From NCBI GenBank assembly GCA_963971575.1, contig OZ020612.1, forward strand, positions 37,489,916 through 37,553,915: a stretch of DNA of 64,000 nt, in the 5' to 3' direction. The DNA comes from Liopterus haemorrhoidalis (Eukaryota > Arthropoda > Insecta > Coleoptera > Dytiscidae). The notes below the pieces were generated by a model. That model was not told the origin of the DNA, ran no database searches, and worked only from the letters and a program-made list of their open reading frames with translations. A program made the position numbers and the translations under genes. Positions 43,905-55,192 of this stretch are shown here, piece by piece. Positions within the stretch are counted from its first letter, which is position 1, and the number at the start of each line of letters is the position of its first letter.

Positions 43905-44920
43905 AATGAATCCCCTTTTTTAGGGTTTTGTAGGTATGACCAAAAATTCCTTATACCATCATTTTGTCGTCTGTCTGTCTGTTCGGTAAAAACTGTAGCC
44001 AAACGGCTAAACCTAGAGAGTTGAAATTTGGCATGCTTACACAACTCTTGGACCCGCACATAGGAAAAATACTAAAACATCTAAAAAACATATCCCCCTA
44101 AAAATAAAAACTAATATCTGCTATAAAAAATATTTTTTTTTAAATTCTGAGTAAGCGTGGATTAACGATCAAAATTTTATTTTTGCAAAATAAATTATTT
44201 TGACGCGATTTTTGCCAAATTTGCGCAAAAAAAAAATTCCCACACCCGGGCTACAGGGTGGTTTAAACTAAAAATCTGAAAAAATCCCGAGTAATGTACA
44301 TTGGTGTGAAACGAAATAGTACAACAGGAATTTTTGATCAGATTATGTTTTCGGAAAATAACGCATTTTTTGTGTTTTTTGGTTGACGATTTAATATTTT
44401 GTGTAAGACAGTAATCCAGTATGCTTTCATGGTGTAGTGGTTAGACATCTCGCTTCCTAAGTTGCAAACTACGGTTCGCTTCCTCTCACAATTTTATTTT
44501 TATTAGTGTTTTTTTTTTTGCATTTTTATTTTATTTTGTCAAAATTCTGAATATATTTTGGCAAATGTTGCATTTAATTTTTAAAAGCGTAAATTTAATA
44601 AGCAGTGGGAAGTGTTGAAATTATAATTTAATTCTCTGTTTCAATGTATACGAAATCAGAGGGGCGGAATTTATGACTTAAAACAACCAAAGGAAGACAT
44701 AGGCGCAATTTTCAAAATCTTAATGAACCTTGCTATATAAAAAAAATGCTGCACATATTTAGAAACCTAAATAATGGCATTAGGCATTCGAATTAAAATT
44801 AACAAAAAAATATTTTAACATAAAATTTATTTTGGCATCCCAAATAATCATCATTCACTAACTAAATACCTGCGACAGCCTGAAATGTGTGAAAATTCAC
44901 ACTTCACATAATTTTTTTTT
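43905..44920 (-). repeat. Family A copy with tRNA-like module
   Basis: Complete from the CTGT block (43970-43985) to AAATGTGTGAAAATTCACAC (about 44885-44905). The outer hAT-like termini are missing. The module lies at about 44425-44500. Confidence 0.72.
44425..44500 (+). promoter_or_regulatory. tRNA-like Pol III promoter module in family A
   Basis: TTCATGGTGTAGTGGTTAGA (A-box-like) and CTACGGTTCGCTTCC (degenerate B-box). Closest to the modules at 2250 and 9710. Confidence 0.55.
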
Positions 44921-45414
44921 TTTTTTGTAAATTTAAATAATAAATAATAATTTAAATTTTTTAAATTTTCTTTTTTTTTTAAATTGGTATGTTGAAAACT
45001 GTGAAAGATATAACCCTGTGGTGTAAATTTTAAAAATCCTCAAGAACCGTAAGAGGTATACCTTAAAAATTGTCGCAGATTTAGCTCAAAATGTGTTTAT
45101 TTACATATATTGAGTCGCTCATGTTGCCAATTTGAGTGGAGCAGCATACAGAACGTTAAGTTGAGACAGATTAAGGGAGATGTTAAACCATGGGGTTCTT
45201 CCTGCAGCCCCCAGGGCTGACATTAGGGGTGTCCACCGCCCACGAATAGTTCGGCCCTGCGCTGCCCTTTATGTATTTCGTCTTTTTTTCTCATCACTTG
45301 GATCCTCTTTTATTTTTGTTTTGCCCTGGGCGAGATTTTAGCTCTGTACGCCCAAGTGTTTGCCAATAAAGTTTAATTTTTTTCGGCCCCGCATTTATGT
45401 TTGCCTACAACCGC

Positions 45415-45703
45415 CAGTGGCGTAGTTTCAAATCCCCCCTCCCTCCAATTGATACTCCGCAACCAGCGACGGCCTAGGACCTAAATTTTTGCCGGAAAAT
45501 TATAATTATAATTATTGACCAAACTAGCTCATTTATTAATTAAAAGATGAAAGAGGGCCACAAGTGATCTTTTGACCTGCTTCCATCTTTCAGAATTTGT
45601 ACAGAGTTTAGGGAAGCAATGTAACACAAATACATTCAATGAGCACTTTAAGTTCTCGCCCCACCCCAACCGCGATATCTGCGGGGCCTTAGCTACGGCG
45701 CTG
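45415..45703. mobile_element. hAT-like MITE
   Basis: Starts CAGTGGCGTAGTTTC and ends TTAGCTACGGCGCTG. Flanks ACAACCGC and ACAGCCCC match at 6 of 8. Contains CTTCCATCTTTCAGA as near 600 and 25845. Confidence 0.5.
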
Positions 45704-46679
45704 ACAGCCCCACAAACCCTAAAACCGACTCTTTAGAACCGATATTAAGTAAAGTAAGTTAAGCTTAAAGCCTTATTTTATAATAGATTCTTAGCTCAAG
45801 CATAATATAAGAATCATTGGATTATTTTTATTCTGTTTATTATGAACAGATTTTCAGAACAATGACATTCCTTTGTACTCATCTTTATGTCCATGCTATG
45901 CCTAATGATATGGATCTTAAACCAGACTTCTGGTTTCGAATTTCAATTAATCTTTTTGGCCTGTTGTCGTGTACTGCTGGACATAATCCTTCCTTAATTA
46001 ATACAAATTTTCCTTATGTTTGAGCACCTTGAACCTGGGAATGTTAGACGTATGCGAATAGAGAGACATGCGATTGTTCCGCGTAGAGAGGAGTGAAGTG
46101 CGCCATCTGTGCTGATAGCTAAAAGCAGATGGAATACAGTGATTCCTGAGAAATATAACATCGCTTTTAACTGTTCCTAGCATTTCCCGTGTACGGTATA
46201 TACGAGTAATACCAACCAACAATCGAACTCAAGACATTCCACCGCTCGCACTCTGCGGAACACACTTACTTAACGTTCGCATCGCATTCATGGCCTTTTT
46301 ATTACTTACAAACAAATAAAACCAACAAAAATGTACACTTCCTGTTTTTACTTCCAAATAAACTTTCCATAAAATTTCAATCTAGGAAAGAAAACTAAAC
46401 ATCCGCGCCCAGTGATATTACAGAAAAATATTGATATCAAGAGTGAGTTTTGACATTTTTCAGCATATATTTAATATTGCTATATTAATCTTCGACAGAC
46501 GGAGATAAATTCCTCTGACACGTAATGCGATACGCGTGTGCCTTAGTTTAGACTAAAACAAGAATTATTACCAAATACCTTAATAAATACAATTTAAAAT
46601 TTATTTTTAATAACTGTTCAACAGTTATAACTTAATAAATGATCTTGATATTTTAGGAAACAGATTTTCATTAATGTTA
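45704..46679. other. Gene-free stretch
   Basis: Only a decayed B-box-like GAGTTCGATTG on the minus strand near 46215 was noted. No gene. Confidence 0.4.
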
Positions 46680-46960
46680 AGGACCAGTAAAATATTTAAT
46701 TTTCTACCTTCTAAGGTAGTATACATAATTCATAATAAATGTACTATTAAACAAATTGTATATGTAAACACTACATGTATCTTAGTAATAAAAAATCACT
46801 GAAAAATTAACAAAATACACAGAAAATGAATAAAATTCATAAAAAATGAGCATAAAATCTCAAAAATAATAATTTGTAATCCTCTCACGGGCCACAACAT
46901 TTTTACTAAGGACTACCAGTTGTCCGCAGACCACTTGTGAGCAACACTGGTTTAGACAGT
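46680..46960. repeat. hAT MITE family E, 5'-truncated
   Basis: Matches 23451-23715 (GGACCAGTAAAATATTTAAT, AAAAAATCACTGAAAAATTA, GAGCAACACTG). The left terminus is missing. Confidence 0.65.
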
Positions 46961-47209
46961 GGCGGCTGATGAGTAAAATATTCGAGGGGACACTTTTTGA
47001 TCCATATATTGCAATGATGTTCAGCCCGCAGGCCTAATCTGACCCAACAATAAGTTTCCAACGGCTCGCATGAAATTTCTGCCCCTTGTTTTTTTAGAAT
47101 CACCCTCCCCTGTTCCTCAAGAGATTTTCAGAATTTCTCCACTCCCCCTGTCCTTAATTGTTTTTCAGAATTTCGCCCACCTCCTCTGTGATTTTTAAAC
47201 ATCTGGTCC

Positions 47210-47915
47210 CTAGTCATTTTGAGGGTTTTGTAGGTATGACCAAAAAACCCTTATACCGTCATTTTGTCGTCTCTCTGTCTGTCTGTCTGTCTGTCTGTTC
47301 GGTAAAAATTGTAGCCAAACGGCTAAACCTAGAGAGTTGAAATTTGGCATGCTTATACAACTCTTTGATCCGCACATAGGAAAAATACTAAAACATCTAA
47401 AAAACATATTTCCCTAAAAATATAAACAAATATGTGCTCATAAAAAAAAATATATTTTTTAAAAATTCTAAGTAGGGTATCAAATGAAAGCCCTTAGTAC
47501 GTGGATTAACGATCAAAAATTTATTTTTGCAAAATAAATTATTTGGATGCGATTTTTGCCAAAATTGTGCAAAAAAAAATTTGTCCCACACCCTGTAGCC
47601 CAGATGGTTTAAACTAAAAATCTGAAAAAATACTAAGTAATGTACATTGGTGTGAACCGGAATAGTACAACAGGAATTTTTGATTAGATTATGTTTTCGG
47701 AAAATAACGCATTTTTTGTTTTTAACTAAAATATGTTAAATATTAAATTCGCTATGTACCACACCACATCAGTAGCTCTAGTAGCGTATTTGGTTTTGTC
47801 GTGCGCTTTGTAATTTGCAAACAAGAGTTCGAATCCTGTTAATTTTATTTTTCCTGTTTTTTTTGCATTTTTATTTCGTTTAAATTATTTTTTCAAAATT
47901 CTAGTTATATACAAT
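47210..47915 (-). repeat. Family A copy with tRNA-like module, truncated
   Basis: CTGT block at 47270-47300, CTAGAGAGTTGAAATTTGGC, CCTGTAGCCCAGATGGTTTA, and a module at about 47765-47845. Stops shortly after the module. Confidence 0.72.
47765..47845 (+). promoter_or_regulatory. tRNA-like Pol III promoter module in family A
   Basis: TCAGTAGCTCTAGTAGCGTA (A-box-like) and a good B-box, GAGTTCGAATCC. The sequence between them is unlike any other module in the window. Confidence 0.6.
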
Positions 47916-47985
47916 AAAAACAGAAAAAGAGATATTTTGTTTCTTTTTTATTGTTTTCAAAGCTTGCTACGTTCAACTTTGTAAA

Positions 47986-48272
47986 ACTTATGTTGATTAT
48001 TATTTTGTAAATAAATGGTCGCCATTTTGAAATGGTTAACATAAAAATATGATTTTTTGGTGTCATTGTAAAGCTAATTTAATGTACTTTTAGGAAAAAA
48101 ATATAAAATTATCGATTCCCTATGCTATATCAAAAGTTGACATCATTTCCGGTGAAACCGGAAGTGCCTCAGAATTCTTATAGCAACCTTTAGGGCCTTT
48201 TTGTCTAGTTTAACTTTTGTTCTGAAGACTTTTTGTATCTTTACAAATAAAGGAGATTTTCGGGGTGCCCCG
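47986..48272 (-). repeat. Dispersed repeat, family F
   Basis: Complement of 10307-10590, nearly identical. Followed by a pure (TA)n run at about 48292-48331. Confidence 0.7.
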
Positions 48273-48287
48273 TTTCCAACAAACACC

Positions 48288-48334
<47 letters not shown>

Positions 48335-50344
48335 TGTGAAGATATTAGGCTCTTTGTTGAGAAATTGTTAGCGGCTCTAAGAAAAAAATCCCTTTATGGA
48401 GAAAGCCGGCCCTGACTAAACCCTAAAGATTGTAAGATGCAAATTATTAATAATTAAAACTAGAAGGAAGAAGATATTTAAAAGACTTCCGCATATTCAG
48501 TGTATTCTTTTAACATTCTGTGATATTGTATTAAAATATAAAAAAGCAGAGATTAGTTAATTAGCCTGCGAATATGCGCACAATCAACTCGCAACTAGCG
48601 TTACCTCAACTCTCCCACAACACCTCTTCACCTTATTACTTCAACTTTGAAAATGTTAAAAACCATGTTTACTATTACCGTGGATACGTTTGTAGGCTAA
48701 TCACAAATAATTAAAGGCGATAATGATATAAAAGAACAAGGAAAAACTCGTGTAAAGTCTTCATTAGACATGACAGGTGGTAGTCGGATCTTTAAACGAG
48801 CTGTTTTTCATCTCAGAACGCAGCTGTCACTAGCTAGCTAATAATTTCATCATTTTTTGAGATGACATTTGCATATAAAGTACTCAGGAGGAAAAACGAT
48901 CAGTCACAAAAGAAGAAATCATCTAAATTCGAATATTCAAGTTTATAGGCTACTCCAAACGTTTAAGCGGAACTAAATGCAATTTTTATTGTTACGGCTC
49001 ACTTTTTAACGATTGCAAAGAGATTTTGCTAAACAAAATGATCAAAAGCCTCATTTAAACGTTAAAACTTACTAGGGCCGGTTTCTAGAAGCTCAGTAAA
49101 CTATAAGCTAATGGTAAACTACGGTTGCCTTAGTAAACTGTTGCAGGAACAAAAAACAATCCAAAGTTAACCATAAGTCAACTATGCATAGTTTACTTCG
49201 CATTTGACGTGAGTTCAACCAAGGCTTCCTTGGTTAAGTGTTGCACAAACGTTGGTCAGGACTTGAACTCGAGTCAAACAATTGAATTTTTCTGACTATA
49301 CCTTGATCACAGTTTAACTGCGATATACGTCAATATTCGGTTTTTTCATAAATTTTATTTTCATAATTTTTGGGCTAAATAAGAGAAAAAAGTAATTTAA
49401 ATAAGAAGACGGTAAATTAAATTCTTAATTTGTGTTTTAAAATGAAAATGCACCTAACTATTATTAATGAATGTGACTTTAATATAACATAACCTACAAA
49501 ATTTCCTTATAAATTCAAAATCAATTTTTAATTTGATATTTCAATAACGTTATAATATAATTGTAAAAGAAATATTAAATACATGAATAATTTATATATA
49601 TTTATTTTGTACCACTGTAAATAAATATTAAATACATATATAATCATTATATATTTACATATTTTGATTATTCGTACATAATTCTAGGTTTCTATTATTA
49701 TTTTTTCCTTATCCTATTCGAGCAATAGAAAAATTTCAACTTCCAGCCTATGTTCTTTGCCCGCAACAGAAGATATGGAATAAGATTCTTCAGACGGCGA
49801 AAAAAGGCTTTAGTAAAGTACTAATTTTATATCATACAAGTACTCGGAGCAATAGATTATACACCTATTCCAATTCAGTCACCTGGTGCACTTATCAACA
49901 ATTTTTCCTGATACTACCTTTGAATACACATACAAGAGTAGAGAAAAATTTTAACAGGGCCCATGTTGCAACAGGAATGGCAATTAATATTGACCGTGTT
50001 CTAACGTTTTACATAATTTTTGTATACAACAGCATGATACGATAGAAATTCCTGTAGAACTATTGCAGAGCGATGAACCAAATATTTGAGAAGGTAATGA
50101 TACCAATGTGGCTGTACGTAGTGCATTAATCCAAACAGTTATTGGTGTACCCTAAAAAAATTAATACAATATAATGTAATAATTAAAACAAAACCACTTT
50201 ATTATTTTTTATAGTTTAATTTTTTTATTAATTCTAATTCAATTTATATTTAAGTCATAATTGTACAGCATTCTTGCTTTATTTTTCTCTATTAGCGCAG
50301 CCTGGTATTTACTCTTATAATAAACTTTTATAATGTGTTATTAT

Positions 50345-50515
50345 TATTATTTTTTTAAATTATGTTTCTTGCTTGTCTTTTTTTTGTTAGGATTGGAAGG
50401 TTCAGGATTAGCTTCTTGTTGCATTTCAGGTTCTGGTTCTGGTTCAACTTGATAAAAAATATGAACTAAAGCCAGTTCTGAATCAGTTAGGTAGGCAGGA
50501 GGTGGTGGTAAAATA
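50345..50515 (-). pseudogene. Harbinger accessory-protein C-terminal fragment
   Basis: Minus-strand frame reads ILPPPPAYLTDSELALVHIF then YQVEPEPEPEMQQEANPEPS and a lysine-rich end. An acidic/proline linker of this sort is common in Myb/SANT-like transposon proteins. It probably belongs with 50715-50990. Confidence 0.4.
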
Positions 50516-50714
50516 TATAGGCTAAAATACAGTTATCGACATATTTTCAATAATTTGTTGTTTCCATCGGTATCGACACTATATCAGTACTACATCGAAA
50601 ACTGTTTTTTTCAAGAAACCAGCTCCTAAACAGATACTGAAGAGCGTACATTTAATTCACAAATGTTCTTCTTAGTTTATTATTTTTTTTTAAAATTAAA
50701 ATACAAATATTTAA

Positions 50715-50990
50715 TTTGTTTTGTATCTCTTCACGCAACTTGAGTTAAATTCATCTGTAATCTGGTACCAAATTTTCTTTTTTTTGAATTGTTCAATTAT
50801 CACATTTTTGTCTTCAGTAATATGGGAATATCTGAAAAATGATAAATACAAATTTTAGGTTATGTTTTAAGAATAATTTAAAAATATTTATATTTCAAAA
50901 GAAATAAAAATATATGTATACTTACTTACCGAAAATATCTAGAAAAATGTTTTTATCGGTGTTTGTAAAGTTTGGTGTTCGTGAATTCAT
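50715..50990 (-). pseudogene. Harbinger Myb/SANT-like DNA-binding protein, two exons
   Basis: Exon complement(50926..50990) starts MNSRTPNFTNTDKNIFLDIF. Donor GTAAGT after GGTAA, acceptor TTTTTCAG, then exon complement(50715..50831): YSHITEDKNVIIEQFKKKK and IWYQITDEFNSS. Joined (phase 2) this gives FGKYSHITEDK. The pattern of a lysine-rich helix, a tryptophan and EFN is that of the Myb/SANT-like domain of the second Harbinger protein, which escorts the transposase to DNA. The frame breaks after CVKRYKTN. Confidence 0.6.
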
Positions 50991-51243
50991 TTTTTTAGTT
51001 CATTTTAAAACGTTTTAATTTTGACAGCTGATTACTGTCACGTGAAGTACAGTTCACATTAGCAAAAAATATCTGTGCATAGTAAACCAATTGTTCCACT
51101 GACCAAGCTTTAAAAAATGTTTATGCAACGCAAAATAAAACTGACCATCAGTCAGACTTGACCATTAGTCAGTCGTTACCATAGTTAACTGACTTTTCAG
51201 AAACCGGCCCCTAGTGTTTAAATTTTAGTTCCGCTTAAACGAA

Positions 51244-51432
51244 TTATTATTATTATTTTATTTATTTTACATAGGCCTATTTCTGCAACGAGGCTATTCA
51301 CCGATGTCAGGGGGCGAGCTCCTACACCTGGATGAGGGGTGAATGATTGTGAAAATGGAAGTAATGTTAACATATTATTCTCGCCCGAAAATATCACCAA
51401 CGGGGAATTGAACCAGCTAGTTCACAATTCAG
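51244..51432 (-). mobile_element. tRNA-derived SINE, 5'-truncated
   Basis: Perfect 13-bp target duplication CCGCTTAAACGAA (51231-51243, 51433-51445). On the minus strand: B-box GCTGGTTCAATTCC near the head, a body with GGTGTAGGAGCTCGCCCCCT and CATCGGTGAATAGCCTCG, and an (AAT)n tail. The A-box part is lost. Confidence 0.88.
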
Positions 51433-51660
51433 CCGCTTAAACGAAGGAAACAGACTATATATATCTTCGACTGCTTGTAATTATGAATTTTAGAATTAGT
51501 TTCACTTCACAGTTATTACACAGTGGTCTTCAAACTTTTTTGATAATGTATATAAGAAATTTATATGTTAAAAACAATTGTCTAAAAACTAACCAGAACT
51601 GGTATTTCTTTACTGGTTGTTTTTTGGACAAAAAAATCAGAACTCAAAAATAGTTTGATA

Positions 51661-52230
51661 TAGACCGGGAGCTCATGCCAGTTTTTGGTCTCCGATTTCA
51701 TACAGCATTCCTTTTGGAGGAGAGAATATTTACCCTGTGACAACAAAAAAGGGATGGTACTAAACCCCTGCACGCTTTCCGGTCATAGGGAAAATTGCAT
51801 TTCCACTTAAACATAAAAATTTTGTGCTTTTCTCTGATTTAATATTGCTTGCACTTTTGTCAAAAAAAAGTTATAACTAATTTAAAGTCTTTTAAATATA
51901 TGCATGCGATTCGGAGGGTCCCAAAGGGCTCAAACGGTCATGTGATCTTGTAATAAAAAAATATGATTTACCGCGTTTTCATACAGCATATGCCTATAAT
52001 TAAAAGACTTTAAATTTGTTATAACTTTCTTTTGACAAAAGGGCAAGCAATATTAAATCAGAGAAAAACACAAAATTTTGTGCAAGTGGAAATGCAATTT
52101 TCCCTATGACCGGAAAGCGTGCAGGGGTTTAGTACCATCCCTTTTTTGTTGTCACATGGTAAATATTCTCTCCTCCAAAAGGCATGCTGTATGAAATCGG
52201 AGACCAAAAATGTCATGAGCTCCCGGTCTA
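51661..52230. mobile_element. Family C fold-back element
   Basis: Two arms of about 240 bp (51661-51905 and 51985-52230) are inverted copies, outer ends TAGACCGGGAGCTCATG and CATGAGCTCCCGGTCTA. The centre has TCAAACGGTCATGTGATCTT. The left arm has small changes relative to the right arm. No ORF of transposase type. Confidence 0.8.
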
Positions 52231-52329
52231 ATATAAAGAGGTCCGGTTTCAATTTTTGTAAATTTTATATCTTTTTTTATACTAAAAAATATCAAGGACT
52301 TAATGCCATACATATATTTTGATTCATAA

Positions 52330-52700
52330 CTGTTTTTCTAAAGGCCATTGTAAAATTTTATAACTTTCAATAACGATATCTAAAAAATTAAATTTAAAAT
52401 AGTCCTGAGATTGGAATTTTGAAGTTTTTAGGTCTTAATTAGTCTATCAAGTCATTTTGAAACAATTTCAGAACAAAAAAATTATTTTATTTTTTTCAAT
52501 ATATATATATATATTTTTTTTGAAATTTAAAAATATTGTAATTCAAAAACGATTACCGATAAAGACTTGCGGTTTGTATTTTTGGAATCCCCGTAGCATG
52601 TTTAGTATAGAAAAAAATCGGGGCCTTAATCAACTGGCTGCAATTTTTTGTATAGGGTAACAAACAAAACCTTAAGGGGTGCACCTTAAAAATTTTTCGA
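52330..52700 (+). repeat. Relative of the 12.2-kb tandem array
   Basis: Shares AAAAACGATTA, AGACTTGCGGTTTGTATTTT, GGAATCCCCGTAGCATGTTT and AGAAAAAAATCGGGGCCTTA with the 175-bp units at 12240-12780. Confidence 0.5.
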
Positions 52701-53339
52701 GGAACATTTTTTTCTCAAATTTGGTTGAACATTGATTCTCTTATGTATTTAAGACCGTATATTAAGAAAACCGGGTCTATTTTGAACTCAAGGGAATTTT
52801 TTTTAGATATGAGCAAATTTTCAAAACATTTTCAACTGCAATAGTTCTTATAATTAAGTTAAGTTGTTATAATTATTTTGTTGTCGGAAATACATTTTTA
52901 GCGAAAGCATTATACAATTAACAGCCGAGTATTGAACACGGCGTAACTAATAATCGATAGAGAAATTAATTTTTTAATTATTAAAATCAAAAGTGAAGGA
53001 TTAGAAAATTATGTATATTTTAGAAGGTGGTGTAGCTGTAGCTATAGCTGTTCCTCTTTTAACGACTTTCCTCTTCACAAATCAAACAAACATTCTTAAA
53101 ATATTTGTTACTTCTTATTATATCATATACTTCTAATTTATAATTTCAAGTACATTATTATTATTTGAATTAATTAACGGTTTTTATGTAATTAATTATT
53201 GACAATTGTATAATTCCTAATTAATGTTATAATATGTTTGGGGTCAACACATGACTTTCCAATTAAAATTTAAAATTATATATGGCCATTCTTGGTTCAT
53301 ATAATGACTCTGTTCACCTTTAAAGAACCTAGATTCGAA

Positions 53340-53600
53340 TCCCAGCTAAGGCATAAAATAAAATATGTCCCCAACGCCTAGATCAGTGTTTGCAAATCTT
53401 TTTACTCTCGTGGCACATTTTCCAAAGAAGAAAATTTTCGCGGCACACCTACGTAGCCATAGAAAAAGAAATTTATAACGCTAGTTTTTTACGGACCACC
53501 AACATATATAAGGAAGGTATTGTGATCATACCGATTTTGACATTTCGAGATTTCGATGGATCTCCACGAATTGAGGTCCCTACATAACGTTTTAACATTT
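53340..53600. repeat. SINE remnants
   Basis: A B-box CTAGATTCGAATCCCAG (about 53330-53346) lies upstream of a hAT-like end, CAGTGTTTGCAAATC (about 53383). Then the inverted tail of the 42470 SINE occurs at 53505-53590, followed by a (CTGT)n run. Confidence 0.5.
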
Positions 53601-53649
53601 TTTAGCATGATGTCTGTCTGTCTGTCGGTCTGTCAGTCGGTCCGTGTAC

Positions 53650-53970
53650 ACGTGCAGAGCAAATTCGGCTGAAAGGATTTTTATGAAACTTCATATTTAA
53701 GCTTTTGACATCAATGCCACGAGTTGTTCAACTTTTGGTAAATATCGGTTAACTAGAAATGGAAGTTTAGTCGTGTTGGTTTTAAGATTTTTGCGAATAT
53801 TTCACAACAGAGTAATATTTCGAAAAAAATTATTTAACAAAAGTTGCTATAAAAGCTAACAACTAAAGCTAATAACTAACTACTTTTATTTGAGACATTT
53901 TTTGATAAAGCAGCATAAATTAAACAAGTACTTTGTGATGGAGGTCGGTTGTGGTGGCCATAGCTGATTT
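53650..53970 (+). repeat. Family B copy
   Basis: Matches 1-215 (GCAGAGCAAATTCGGCTGAA, ATGAAACTTCATATTTAAGC) and the end motif GTGATGGAGGTCGGT. Confidence 0.7.
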
Positions 53971-55039
53971 TTATTCTCTAGGATTTCGCGGCACACTTCA
54001 AAAATTTTGCGGCACACAAATTCTCTGGAAAAAAGGAGTTACAAAATGTGGGACATTTTTTTTTTTTTTGAAAAATTAATTTGTTTAAAATTCCTGTTGT
54101 ACTATTCTGGTTCACATCCATGTGCATTACTGATATATTTTTTTTTTTGTAGATTTTCCCAGTAACCAGCTGGGGGGCATGTTTTAAACTAACCCATCTG
54201 GAAAACTGGGTGGGGGACAAAAGTTTTTCGACACATTTTGAATAAAAATTGTATCAAAACAATGTTTTTCTGCAAAAATTTTGTTTATTAATTCACTTAA
54301 TAGCTATCCTGTTACCCTACACATAATTAAAAAATATAATATTTTAATTAAATACATAATTGTTTACAAAAATCGTCGTGCAACTAGAATTTTCCTTGGG
54401 AGAGCTCAAAAGCTATTTTTTTTAAAAAGTGGTTTCAGGAGCCATGATTTTTATGTAGACTCGGACGCCTCTCTTTAGGGGCCCAGAGTCATTTTTTTTA
54501 GATGAGCTCATAAGCTTTTTTTAGGGGGTTCAGAACAATTTTTTTTTAGATGGGCTAAGAATCCTGTATTTTCTTGGGGGACTCACATACAGTTACAAGA
54601 AAAATGTGTCCCTTAAAAGTATATGTTTTGAGCGACTGGAGGGGGGGGGGGGGTTACTAAAACCCTAGGCCTCCTTCTGAGTGCACGCCTGTACCTACGA
54701 AATCCAGAAAATTGACAAAATCTAAACATCGAAATTTCTATAATTTATGTACATCAGTCGACTTTACTTTGGAAGTTTACAGCGCTGTTAGAGTGAAGAA
54801 GTTGTGTTTAGAATAACACCATAAAATATATTTAACTAAACAGATAAGCAAATTTAGCAAAAAATATAAGCATATAAGCATATTTACAAAAATAAAACGG
54901 CTTAAATCGAAAAATCGAAATTTACACCTATTACTTTATATTTAAAAATTAAATATCTTAAATAAAAAAAAAACTTCGTCTAAAAAAAAATGTTATATTG
55001 ATACACTAAATACAAAATGATCAAAAAAAAGGAGTCTAG

Positions 55040-55192
55040 TAAAGTCCTTTTCTTTGGTTTAAGAGGAACTATATTTTGAAATCTAGACAATTTTATTTAA
55101 TAAAAGCCTCATTCTATCGTTAAAAAGTGAACTTGTGAAAACTTAAGAAAATAAAAATACCATTTAGTTGCGCATAAACGTTTGGAATAGAC
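55040..55192 (-). mobile_element. MITE family D copy
   Basis: Complement begins TATTCCAAACGTTTATGCGC and continues CAACTAAATGGTATTTTTAT. The far end is only loosely alike. Confidence 0.55.

Larger units (their letters stand above)
49075..51210 (-). mobile_element. PIF/Harbinger element, 2136 bp
   Basis: Perfect 12-bp termini GGGCCGGTTTCT and AGAAACCGGCCC with the 3-bp duplication CTA (49072-49074, 51211-51213), the PIF/Harbinger signature. The subterminal region is rich in AGTAAACTA/TAGTTTACT and CTGACCAT/ATGGTCAG steps. It encodes a Myb/SANT-like protein on the minus strand. I could not find the DDE nuclease gene, so it is probably deleted. Confidence 0.85.
48949..51455 (+). mobile_element. 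MITE family D interrupted by a Harbinger element and a SINE
   Basis: Left part TAGGCTACTCCAAACGTTTA and ATTTTGCTAAACAAAATGAT (to 49074). The middle part is 51211-51243 (TTTTAGTTCCGCTTAAACGA). The right part after 51433 ends GAAGGAAACAGACTATAT. The uninterrupted copy at 17297-17472 defines the joins. Confidence 0.8.
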
